Shown piece after piece: positions 9,404 through 16,639 of a DNA stretch of 42,387 nt. Origin of the DNA: Bacteroidota bacterium (lineage in GTDB: Bacteria; Bacteroidota; Bacteroidia; Flavobacteriales; Flavobacteriaceae). The position numbers and the translations under genes are program-made. The stretch spans positions 1 through 42,387 of the forward strand of contig JAEWLN010000088.1 in the NCBI GenBank assembly GCA_023457535.1. The letters run 5' to 3'. Under the pieces are notes generated by a model that saw only the letters and a program-made list of their open reading frames with translations, searched no databases and was not told the origin of the DNA. The first letter of the stretch is position 1, and each line of letters begins with the position of its first letter.

Positions 9404-10357
9404 ATGTCGGACGTAGCAGCAATCCAGAACCTGGTTCAAAAAAGAACCGAACTCAAAAAGGAAATCGCCAAAATCATCGTCGGCCAGGACGAGGTCGTAG
9501 ACCAGATCCTGCTCAGTATTTTCTCAGGCGGGCACGCGTTGCTCGTTGGGGTTCCAGGATTGGCCAAAACGCTGATGGTCAATACGATTGCGCAGGCGCT
9601 CGGGCTCGATTTCAAGCGCATCCAGTTTACGCCGGATCTGATGCCGTCCGATATTCTCGGAAGCGAAATTCTCGACGAGAACCGCAACTTTAAATTCATC
9701 AAAGGCCCGATCTTTTCGAACATTATCCTGGCCGATGAAATCAACCGTACGCCGCCCAAGACGCAGGCCGCGCTGCTCGAAGCCATGCAGGAGCGCGCCG
9801 TGACGATTGCCGGGCACAACTACAAATTGGCCTTGCCTTACTTTGTGCTCGCGACGCAAAACCCGATCGAGCAGGAGGGAACCTATCCGCTGCCGGAGGC
9901 GCAACTTGACCGCTTTATGTTTTCGATCAAGCTTGATTATCCTACATTTGCAGAGGAAGTACAGGTGGTCAAAAGTACCACATCGGACGACAAACCCACC
10001 GTCAGCGCGTTGTTTTCCGCCCAGGAGATCATCGACTTCCAGCACCTGATCAGACGTGTTCCTGTAGCCGACAACGTCATCGAATATGCCGTTACGCTCG
10101 TCAGCAAAACCAGACCGGATAACTCCTTATCGACGGATTACATCAAAAACTACATCGATTGGGGAGCCGGTCCGCGCGCTTCGCAAAACCTGATCCTGGC
10201 CGCCAAGGCGCACGCAGCGTTCAACGGCAAGTTCTCGCCCGATATCGAGGACGTCAAGGCAGTGGCTACCGGAATTCTGCGCCATCGCGTGGTCAAAAAC
10301 TACAAAGCGGATGCAGAAGGAATCACGATCGAAAAAATCATCACTTCGCTTTTTTAA
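9404..10357 (+). CDS. moxR: MoxR-family AAA+ ATPase
   Basis: The product is 317 residues from MSDVAAIQNLVQ. Walker A GVPGLAKT is at residues 49-56, Walker B LADE at 109-112, and sensor and arginine-finger motifs (ATQNPIEQEGTYPLPEAQLDRF) are intact. MoxR ATPases act as chaperone-like remodellers, often with DUF58 and VWA partners. No such partner is encoded downstream here; the gene instead ends the PPIase operon, hinting at envelope protein maturation. Its stop overlaps the stop of the convergent gene by 4 nt. An upstream in-frame ATG at 9317 overlaps surA but would add a basic, unconserved-looking segment. Confidence 0.9.
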   Translation: MSDVAAIQNLVQKRTELKKEIAKIIVGQDEVVDQILLSIFSGGHALLVGVPGLAKTLMVNTIAQALGLDFKRIQFTPDLMPSDILGSEILDENRNFKFIKGPIFSNIILADEINRTPPKTQAALLEAMQERAVTIAGHNYKLALPYFVLATQNPIEQEGTYPLPEAQLDRFMFSIKLDYPTFAEEVQVVKSTTSDDKPTVSALFSAQEIIDFQHLIRRVPVADNVIEYAVTLVSKTRPDNSLSTDYIKNYIDWGAGPRASQNLILAAKAHAAFNGKFSPDIEDVKAVATGILRHRVVKNYKADAEGITIEKIITSLF

Positions 10358-11493
10358 TTGCTTTTTCGCAACAGCGCGTCGAGTTCGGCGTCGTAAAAAA
10401 ATAAAAACATGCTGCCCATCATGTCTTGCTGCTCCGGTGTCGTATTGTCGACTTCGAGCACGAGTTCATAATGGTGGTTTGCGTATAGCCAGACGCCCTG
10501 CTCTGAACTGAACGGCTCAATCTCAGCAAGCCCGATCCTGTTGTTGTGGTTAGTCACGCGACTGGTGAAAATCGTTTTTTGTGCCGATTTGTCCCACAGT
10601 GAAATGCGCGTCGCAAACGGATGCACATGGATTGCCGCGGCGTGCAACCGGAGACTGTCGGAGAGTTGCAACTGGTTGTCGACCGAACTGCGGTACACGT
10701 TGTGCCCCGGAGGAATGACCCAATGCCCTGATAATTTATTGCCGTGCCCGTCGTCGTAACTGTGGTTTTTGGTTTCCACCGGAATGCATTGGTTGGACGC
10801 CGGATCGAGCGGCCCTTTGAACGGATCGTTTTGATCGTAGGGCAACTGGATGAACACCGTGCGGCTCATCAGCGGCCTGGTGCGCGGATTGGGCTTTTCG
10901 TATTCGATCGTTACCTCGTGCTTGATCAGATAATTGGCCTCGGGCAGATTGTGATTGAGCGTTTGCGTGGTCACAAACAGCCAGTCGTTGCCTTTCATCG
11001 GGACGCCGTAGCCCTTTGGAAACCGGAAATCTTCAAGCCCGTGCGAGAGCGATGTCATGCGCGGATATTGCTTTCCGATGCGGTTCGTCAGGCCCAGATG
11101 GGCAAAATACGTCGCATCGTTAAAATCGACATTCGTATGGCAGATGAAATCATCGGACAATCGTTTTTTGGTTTTGGAATCGAGCGCGCGTACGTGAAAA
11201 CCCGTGATCCACAACAGCGACGAGTCCTGGGAAAGTTGTACGTAATTTGACGCTTTTGGTCCTTCCATCGATTTGTAGATGCCGTCGATCAAAAACGCGG
11301 GCGATATCATTTTGTATTGTTGCGTGCCATTGGCGATGACCCAGTCGTTATCGACCAATCCGGTTTTTTGCAGCAAAGTAGTCTTGACGATCGCCTTGTG
11401 CCGCGTGGGTAGAAACACATACCACAATGCGCCGCAAATCAGCGCGAGCAACAGCACAACTGCTGAAATTTTGTATATCTTTGGCTTCCCCAT
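10354..11493 (-). CDS. Membrane-anchored protein resembling the PHM-type copper monooxygenase fold
   Basis: The product is 379 residues from MGKPKIYK, with one N-terminal transmembrane helix (about 8-28) and the remainder presumably periplasmic. The C-terminal half has HVHPF (H289, H291), a segment ending HHYELVLEVDNTT, and Met362 in a GSMFLFF strand. That His-x-His plus distal Met arrangement recalls the CuM site of peptidylglycine hydroxylating (copper type II, ascorbate-dependent) monooxygenases and related fold members. An upstream CHTNVDF (His119) could contribute. Catalysis is not established; it may be a fold relative without copper. It is divergent from two acyltransferases and convergent with moxR. 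Start chosen at Met because an exact -7 element lies immediately upstream. Confidence 0.5.
   Translation of the reverse strand: MGKPKIYKISAVVLLLALICGALWYVFLPTRHKAIVKTTLLQKTGLVDNDWVIANGTQQYKMISPAFLIDGIYKSMEGPKASNYVQLSQDSSLLWITGFHVRALDSKTKKRLSDDFICHTNVDFNDATYFAHLGLTNRIGKQYPRMTSLSHGLEDFRFPKGYGVPMKGNDWLFVTTQTLNHNLPEANYLIKHEVTIEYEKPNPRTRPLMSRTVFIQLPYDQNDPFKGPLDPASNQCIPVETKNHSYDDGHGNKLSGHWVIPPGHNVYRSSVDNQLQLSDSLRLHAAAIHVHPFATRISLWDKSAQKTIFTSRVTNHNNRIGLAEIEPFSSEQGVWLYANHHYELVLEVDNTTPEQQDMMGSMFLFFYDAELDALLRKSN
11476..11483 (+). promoter_or_regulatory. -7 element for the acyltransferase pair
   Basis: TATCTTTG matches TAnnTTTG exactly and lies 28 nt before the ATG at 11512. It sits inside the first codons of the divergent gene. 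No clear -33 TTG at 19-21 nt was seen. Confidence 0.5.
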
Positions 11494-11498
11494 AAGCG

Positions 11499-11506
11499 CA
11501 AAAGTA
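11499..11506 (-). promoter_or_regulatory. -7 element almost abutting the divergent start codon
   Basis: The minus strand reads TACTTTTG, an exact TAnnTTTG match, followed by CGCTT and then the ATG at 11493. Transcription would begin at or next to the start codon. Confidence 0.45.
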
Positions 11507-11511
11507 CACAA

Positions 11512-12633
11512 ATGTCAGATAATCAGTGGAAGGAACAACACAAAATCTTTGGGCTTGACCTGATGCGGGTGCTCGCGATTTTGCTTGTGTTGGCCGCTCA
11601 CATTTTGTGGATTTACCACGATCACAGCAACCTTTTGACCAAGGCAATCAACTTCTCGGGGTTTGTTGGCGTGGAGTTGTTCTTTGTGCTTTCGGGGTTT
11701 CTGATCGGTCGCTCGTTGCTCAAATTGTTCCTGAACCCGGATTACGATTACCGCTACGCCTCGATTTTTTTGCGCCGGCGCTGGTTTCGCATCATGCCCA
11801 ATTATTTATTGGTCCTTATATTGAACATTGCCGTGTTCAGTTATCTTGGATACCAGATTCAGGACGCGTGGAAATATTTTTTCTTTTTGCAGAATTTTAT
11901 CCACCCGATGCTGCCGTTCTTTCCTGAATCCTGGAGCATGTCCATCAAGGAAATCCCGTATTTTGTATTGCCGTTTGCGTTTCTCTTGCTGGCGCGGTTT
12001 AAAAATATCAACCGCAACGCGTGGTTTGCCTGGACGATGGTAGCGCTCATTGCGGCGGTAACGCTGGCCAAAATCTCCTACCACCGGCACATCCATACTT
12101 ACGGTCTGCAGGATTGGAACGTGTCGCTCCGGTCGGTGGCGATGTATCGTATCGATGCCGTGTTGCTGGGCATTCTCGCCGGTTGGGTGCAATATAATTA
12201 CCTTGCCTGGTGGACAAGGATGGTGTGGATTTCGCTGGTTTTGAGCCAATTGTTGCTCGGTGCGCTGGCTTATCTGGTGGGTTTTTTAAAATTGCCGATG
12301 GCGGACTATCCGGTATTCTGGAATTTATTGTTCCTGCCGCTGATCTCGATCGCATCGGCGCTTATGCTGCCGTTTTTCTCGCAGTGGAAGTCGGGTCCGG
12401 ACCGGCTGCGCAAACCCGTTCAGTTCCTGGGCGCGATTTCGTATTCAATTTATTTGCTGCATTATAGCTTTGTGCTCTATCTGATGAAGTATTTCATTGA
12501 CACCTATTATATGGATCTCTGGCAGCTGCATACGTTTACCTTGCTGTACCTGGCCGTTACTTTTGTATTGAGCTGGTGTCTGTACGAATTTTACGAGCGA
12601 CCGCTGATGAAGATCAGAGAAGAAAAAATATGA
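11512..12633 (+). CDS. Acyltransferase-3 family integral membrane protein
   Basis: The product is 373 residues with about ten hydrophobic helices. The family transfers acyl (often acetyl) groups to surface sugars or peptidoglycan-linked glycans. The N-terminal helix carries the conserved R-x10-H motif (R19 to H30 in GLDLMRVLAILLVLAAH), followed by VELFFVLSGFLIG and an R-x-x-R motif (RWFR), all as expected of an active member. FPESWSMSIKE matches the family's typical loop. It is followed by a paralogue whose ATG overlaps this TGA (ATGA), so the two are translationally coupled. The acceptor is unknown; candidates are LPS O-antigen, capsule or exopolysaccharide. Confidence 0.85.
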   Translation: MSDNQWKEQHKIFGLDLMRVLAILLVLAAHILWIYHDHSNLLTKAINFSGFVGVELFFVLSGFLIGRSLLKLFLNPDYDYRYASIFLRRRWFRIMPNYLLVLILNIAVFSYLGYQIQDAWKYFFFLQNFIHPMLPFFPESWSMSIKEIPYFVLPFAFLLLARFKNINRNAWFAWTMVALIAAVTLAKISYHRHIHTYGLQDWNVSLRSVAMYRIDAVLLGILAGWVQYNYLAWWTRMVWISLVLSQLLLGALAYLVGFLKLPMADYPVFWNLLFLPLISIASALMLPFFSQWKSGPDRLRKPVQFLGAISYSIYLLHYSFVLYLMKYFIDTYYMDLWQLHTFTLLYLAVTFVLSWCLYEFYERPLMKIREEKI

Positions 12634-13727
12634 CGCCATCCCAACGCTTTCCCGGACTCGACCTGTTTCGCGCAGCGGCCATCTCGATGGTGCTCGCGGC
12701 CAATACGATCTTCTTTTTTCAACTCCAGTTTCCGGCTGCATCGGCGCTGGCCCCTATCGTCGGTTTTCTGGGGCTTGAGGCCTTTTTTGTGCTGAGCGGA
12801 TTTTTGACGGCTTGCGGATTGTATCCGCTATTTGTCTCGCCCGATTTCACCTGGAAAGCCAGTGCACGTTACGTTGGACGACGTTTGTGGCGCATCGTGC
12901 CGTTGTATTTTGTGGTGGTTCTGCTCAATATCGGGATGGCCGCCGCAATGGATTACCCAACGACCCACGCGTGGAAATACTTTTTGCTTGTTCAGAATTT
13001 TTCCGCGCCAATCCCTTCATTTTTCCCGGAATCCTGGGGGTTACCCGTGATCGTTTTTGCTGCAATGTTCTTTGCGTTTTTGCTGTCCGGATTGTCGCGC
13101 ATCATTCCGCAGCGCTATAGATCTTTGGCTTTTGGCGGTGCTGCGCTGTTGTTGCTGTTGATTTTCCTCTGGACCAAGGTGGTGCATTTTCAGGTAAAAC
13201 CCGCCGCCGATATCGCCCAGTGGGAAACGTCATTGCGCACCGTCGTGTTGTATCGCATCGATTCGGTCATGGTGGGCGTTTTGACCGGATGGCTGTTTTT
13301 AAAGCGGCCGACGATTTTGCGGCAATGGCGATGGGCGTTGTTTGCCTTTGGCGTGTTGGGCATGGCGTGGCTGGGTGCGGGCATCGGCTTTTTTCAACTG
13401 TCGATCGAACGCTTTCCGATGTTCTGGCATGTGATTTATCTGCCGATGACTTCGCTGATCCTGGCTTGTTTGCTTCCGGCACTCGTATTTTTGACGCGCC
13501 TGCCAAACGGGTTGCGTTTCAATGCCCGGCTCAGTGCAATGGCATTCAGTATTTACCTCACGCATTTTTCGCTGGTATTGCTGCCGCTTGAATACGGATT
13601 GATGCGCGACGCGGTGATTGGGAACAATTTGCTGGTGCTGGCCGCTGCTTATGTAATTTTGTCGGTGGCCGTGGGTTGGCTGTTCCATACCTTAGTGGAA
13701 AGCGTATTTGAGCGCTTCCAACGCTAA
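12630..13727 (+). CDS. Second acyltransferase-3 family protein, catalytic His replaced by Asn
   Basis: The product is 365 residues from MTPSQRFPGLDLFRA, about ten hydrophobic helices, clearly homologous to its neighbour (THAWKYF, QNFSAP, FFPESWG and AFSIYLTHFS correspond). The R-x10-H motif of helix 1 reads R14-x10-N25 (LDLFRAAAISMVLAAN), so the near-invariant His is Asn, while R-x-x-R (RLWR) is kept. Either the protein is inactive and works as a partner of the first enzyme, or it has altered chemistry. The start overlaps the upstream stop by 4 nt. No hairpin terminator is evident before aconitase. Confidence 0.85.
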   Translation: MTPSQRFPGLDLFRAAAISMVLAANTIFFFQLQFPAASALAPIVGFLGLEAFFVLSGFLTACGLYPLFVSPDFTWKASARYVGRRLWRIVPLYFVVVLLNIGMAAAMDYPTTHAWKYFLLVQNFSAPIPSFFPESWGLPVIVFAAMFFAFLLSGLSRIIPQRYRSLAFGGAALLLLLIFLWTKVVHFQVKPAADIAQWETSLRTVVLYRIDSVMVGVLTGWLFLKRPTILRQWRWALFAFGVLGMAWLGAGIGFFQLSIERFPMFWHVIYLPMTSLILACLLPALVFLTRLPNGLRFNARLSAMAFSIYLTHFSLVLLPLEYGLMRDAVIGNNLLVLAAAYVILSVAVGWLFHTLVESVFERFQR

Positions 13728-13905
13728 TTTAGACGGGTTCTAAAGCTATTTCTGCTGATCGGTATTTCGGAATCGCCAAAAATTGTCGGTTAAATTAACA
13801 AATAGACAAAATTTTAAGTTCTATTGCTATTTTGCGCAAAAAAAAGCAGCAAAGAAGACAATTTGGAAATAATAATCGTTCAAAACGTTTGTTTTGTTCA
13901 AAATC

Positions 13906-13936
13906 TTTCATCGGTTATCGGAATTCCGTAAATTTG
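13906..13936 (+). promoter_or_regulatory. Aconitase promoter
   Basis: TTTC at 13906-13909, a 19-nt spacer and TAAATTTG at 13929-13936 (exact -7 match) lie 27 nt before the ATG at 13964. Just upstream are two GTTCAAAA copies (13879 and 13896) and an AAACGTTT palindrome (13883-13890), plausible regulator sites. Confidence 0.6.
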
Positions 13937-13963
13937 CAGCGACAAAACACAAAACACCTGATT

Positions 13964-16225
13964 ATGGCTTTTGATATTGAGATGATTAAAAAAGTGTATG
14001 CGAACATGACCACGCGCGTAGATGCTGCGCGTCAGATTGTCGGAAGACCGCTCACACTGACCGAGAAAATTTTATACAACCACCTTTGGCAGGGCACGCC
14101 TACGGAGGCGTTCACGCGCGGAAAAGATTATGTCGATTTTGCACCGGACCGCGTAGCCTGTCAGGATGCCACGGCGCAAATGGCCCTTTTGCAGTTCATG
14201 CACGCCGGAAAGCCAAAAGTTGCTGTTCCCACCACGGTGCATTGCGACCACCTGATCCAGGCCAAAATAGACGCCAAGACAGATTTGGCACGTGCCAAGC
14301 AACAATCCAATGAAGTATTCGACTTTTTGTCGTCGATTTCTAACAAGTACGGCATCGGGTTCTGGAAGCCGGGCGCCGGAATTATCCACCAGGTCGTGCT
14401 CGAAAACTATGCGTTTCCGGGCGGCATGATGATCGGAACGGATTCGCATACCGTAAACGCGGGCGGGCTCGGGATGGTGGCCATTGGAGTTGGTGGCGCC
14501 GACGCGGTAGACGTAATGTCCGGCATGGCATGGGAGCTCAAATTCCCGAAACTCATCGGGGTAAAGCTGACCGGGAAATTATCGGGGTGGACTGCCCCTA
14601 AAGATGTTATTCTTAAAGTGGCCGGCATCCTGACCGTAAAAGGCGGAACCGGTGCCATTGTCGAATATTTTGGCGAAGGCGCAACGGCCATGTCGTGTAC
14701 CGGAAAAGGGACGATCTGCAACATGGGCGCTGAGATCGGGGCAACTACCTCTACGTTTGGATACGATGATTCAATGGACCGCTACCTGCGTTCTACGGAC
14801 CGCGCCGATGTAGCGGACGAAGCCAACAAAATCCGCGAGTACTTAACGGGAGATCCTGAAGTTTACGCCAATCCTGAGCAATATTTCGATCAGGTTATCG
14901 AAATCAATCTCTCCGAGCTCGAGCCGCACCTTAACGGACCGTTTACGCCGGATCTGGCCACGCCGATTTCAAAAATGAAAGAAGAGGCGATTAAAAACAA
15001 CTGGCCGCTTAAAGTAGAAGTGGGCCTGATCGGATCGTGCACCAACTCTTCTTATGAGGACATCGCGCGATCGGCATCGCTTGCCAAACAGGTCGCCGAC
15101 AAAAAACTCAAGACCAAGGCGCAATTTACAATCACGCCGGGTTCCGAGCAGGTGCGTTACACCATCGAGCGCGACGGGTTCATCGATACATTCGATAAAA
15201 TCGGCGCGACGGTTTTTGCCAATGCGTGCGGACCGTGCATCGGGATGTGGGACCGCGAAGGCGCTGAGAAAGAAGAGCGCAACACCATCGTTCACTCGTT
15301 CAACCGCAACTTTTCCAAGCGCGCGGACGGTAACCCCAATACGCTGGCATTCGTCGGATCGCCTGAACTCGTGACCGCATTGGCCATTGCAGGGGATTTG
15401 TCGTTCAATCCGCTGACCGATACGCTGATCAACGAAGACGGCATGGAAGTCAAACTCGACGAACCCACAGGTGCTGAACTGCCACCGCGCGGTTTCGCGG
15501 TCGAGGACGCCGGTTTCCAGGCCCCTGCGCAGGACGGTTCGGGCGTTCAGGTCGTGGTCAGCCCGACATCGGAGCGCTTGCAATTGCTCGCACCATTCGA
15601 ACCTTGGGATAAAAAGAACATTCACGGAGCCAAATTGCTGATCAAGGCATTCGGAAAATGTACCACCGACCACATTTCAATGGCCGGACCTTGGTTGCGT
15701 TTCCGCGGGCACCTGGACAATATTTCGAACAATATGCTCATCGGGGCAATCAATGCGTTCAACCAAAAGGCCAATTCGGTCAAAAACCAGCTCACCGGTC
15801 AGTATGATGCGGTTCCGGCGGTACAACGCGCGTATAAAGCAGCTGGGATTCCGTCTATTGTCGTCGGCGATCACAACTATGGTGAAGGATCGTCGCGCGA
15901 ACATGCAGCAATGGAACCTCGTTTTCTGGGCGTCCGCGCGGTATTGGTGAAATCGTTTGCACGCATCCACGAGACGAATCTGAAAAAACAAGGCATGCTC
16001 GCCCTGACATTCGCCAATGAGGCAGATTACGATAAGATCCAGGAAAATGATACGATCAATTTTACGGACCTGACGCAATTTGCGCCGGGCAGGCCACTTA
16101 CGCTGGAGTTTGCCCACGAGGATGGATCGGTCGATATCATTATCGCAAACCATACTTATAATGAAGGCCAGATTGGCTGGTTTGTAGCGGGTTCTGCATT
16201 GAACCTGATCGCGGCCGAGGCTTAA
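13964..16225 (+). CDS. acnA: Aconitate hydratase
   Basis: This TCA-cycle enzyme interconverts citrate and isocitrate. It has 753 residues from MAFDIEMIKKVYANM; a longer open frame upstream runs through the promoter and is discarded. The three [4Fe-4S] ligands are present: Cys359 (GSCTNSS), Cys422 and Cys425 (NACGPCIG). Their positions match mitochondrial-type aconitase closely, as do the length and the C-terminal swivel domain (DHNYGEGSSREHAAMEPRFLG motif region). It is a single gene with a strong promoter and terminator. The mitochondrial-type form is usual in Bacteroidota; the symbol is given by function. Confidence 0.93.
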   Translation: MAFDIEMIKKVYANMTTRVDAARQIVGRPLTLTEKILYNHLWQGTPTEAFTRGKDYVDFAPDRVACQDATAQMALLQFMHAGKPKVAVPTTVHCDHLIQAKIDAKTDLARAKQQSNEVFDFLSSISNKYGIGFWKPGAGIIHQVVLENYAFPGGMMIGTDSHTVNAGGLGMVAIGVGGADAVDVMSGMAWELKFPKLIGVKLTGKLSGWTAPKDVILKVAGILTVKGGTGAIVEYFGEGATAMSCTGKGTICNMGAEIGATTSTFGYDDSMDRYLRSTDRADVADEANKIREYLTGDPEVYANPEQYFDQVIEINLSELEPHLNGPFTPDLATPISKMKEEAIKNNWPLKVEVGLIGSCTNSSYEDIARSASLAKQVADKKLKTKAQFTITPGSEQVRYTIERDGFIDTFDKIGATVFANACGPCIGMWDREGAEKEERNTIVHSFNRNFSKRADGNPNTLAFVGSPELVTALAIAGDLSFNPLTDTLINEDGMEVKLDEPTGAELPPRGFAVEDAGFQAPAQDGSGVQVVVSPTSERLQLLAPFEPWDKKNIHGAKLLIKAFGKCTTDHISMAGPWLRFRGHLDNISNNMLIGAINAFNQKANSVKNQLTGQYDAVPAVQRAYKAAGIPSIVVGDHNYGEGSSREHAAMEPRFLGVRAVLVKSFARIHETNLKKQGMLALTFANEADYDKIQENDTINFTDLTQFAPGRPLTLEFAHEDGSVDIIIANHTYNEGQIGWFVAGSALNLIAAEA

Positions 16226-16249
16226 AAATTTAAACTTATAGTGTTTGAG

Positions 16250-16276
16250 CTCCCGATTCGTCGGGAGTTTTTTTTT
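16250..16276 (+). terminator. Rho-independent terminator of aconitase
   Basis: CTCCCGA-TTCG-TCGGGAG forms a perfect 7-bp stem with a stable UUCG loop, followed by nine T. Confidence 0.95.
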
Positions 16277-16277
16277 G

Positions 16278-16639
16278 GTATAACGAAAACGTTTGCGTGT
16301 AAGTTGTTGAAGTGCAATCTGTAACAACTTTTTTTGCCAAATCGACACTTGTGGCTGATCGAACTGAATTTTAATGGATTATGGTCATATTTGCCCTGTT
16401 AAATAATTCTGAAACAGGGTGTTCAGCTGTTAAATCACATGCCGTAATTTTAAAACTATACTTACAAATTTGTGTTAATTGGTGCACTTCACCGATTTAT
16501 TTGTTAAAAATACCCGTTCGTCGATGAAATAAGTACTTAATCGTATAATTTGCACCCAAGTTCGAATGACAGCCCCTACCATTCAACTTGATTATGCCAA
16601 ATCTTTTTTTTAAACATTAAATCTTAACCTACTAGTATT
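16278..16639. other. 362-bp AT-rich intergenic region upstream of the T9SS cargo gene
   Basis: No coding potential is seen. It holds an imperfect palindrome ACGAAAACGTTTGCGT (16283-16298), an inverted repeat CCCTGTT / AACAGGG (16394-16419, 12-nt loop, no T tract), a perfect ACAAATTTGT palindrome (16464-16473) and a near-consensus -7 TATAATTTG (16544-16552). The length suggests complex regulation of the downstream gene or a long leader. Confidence 0.4.
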
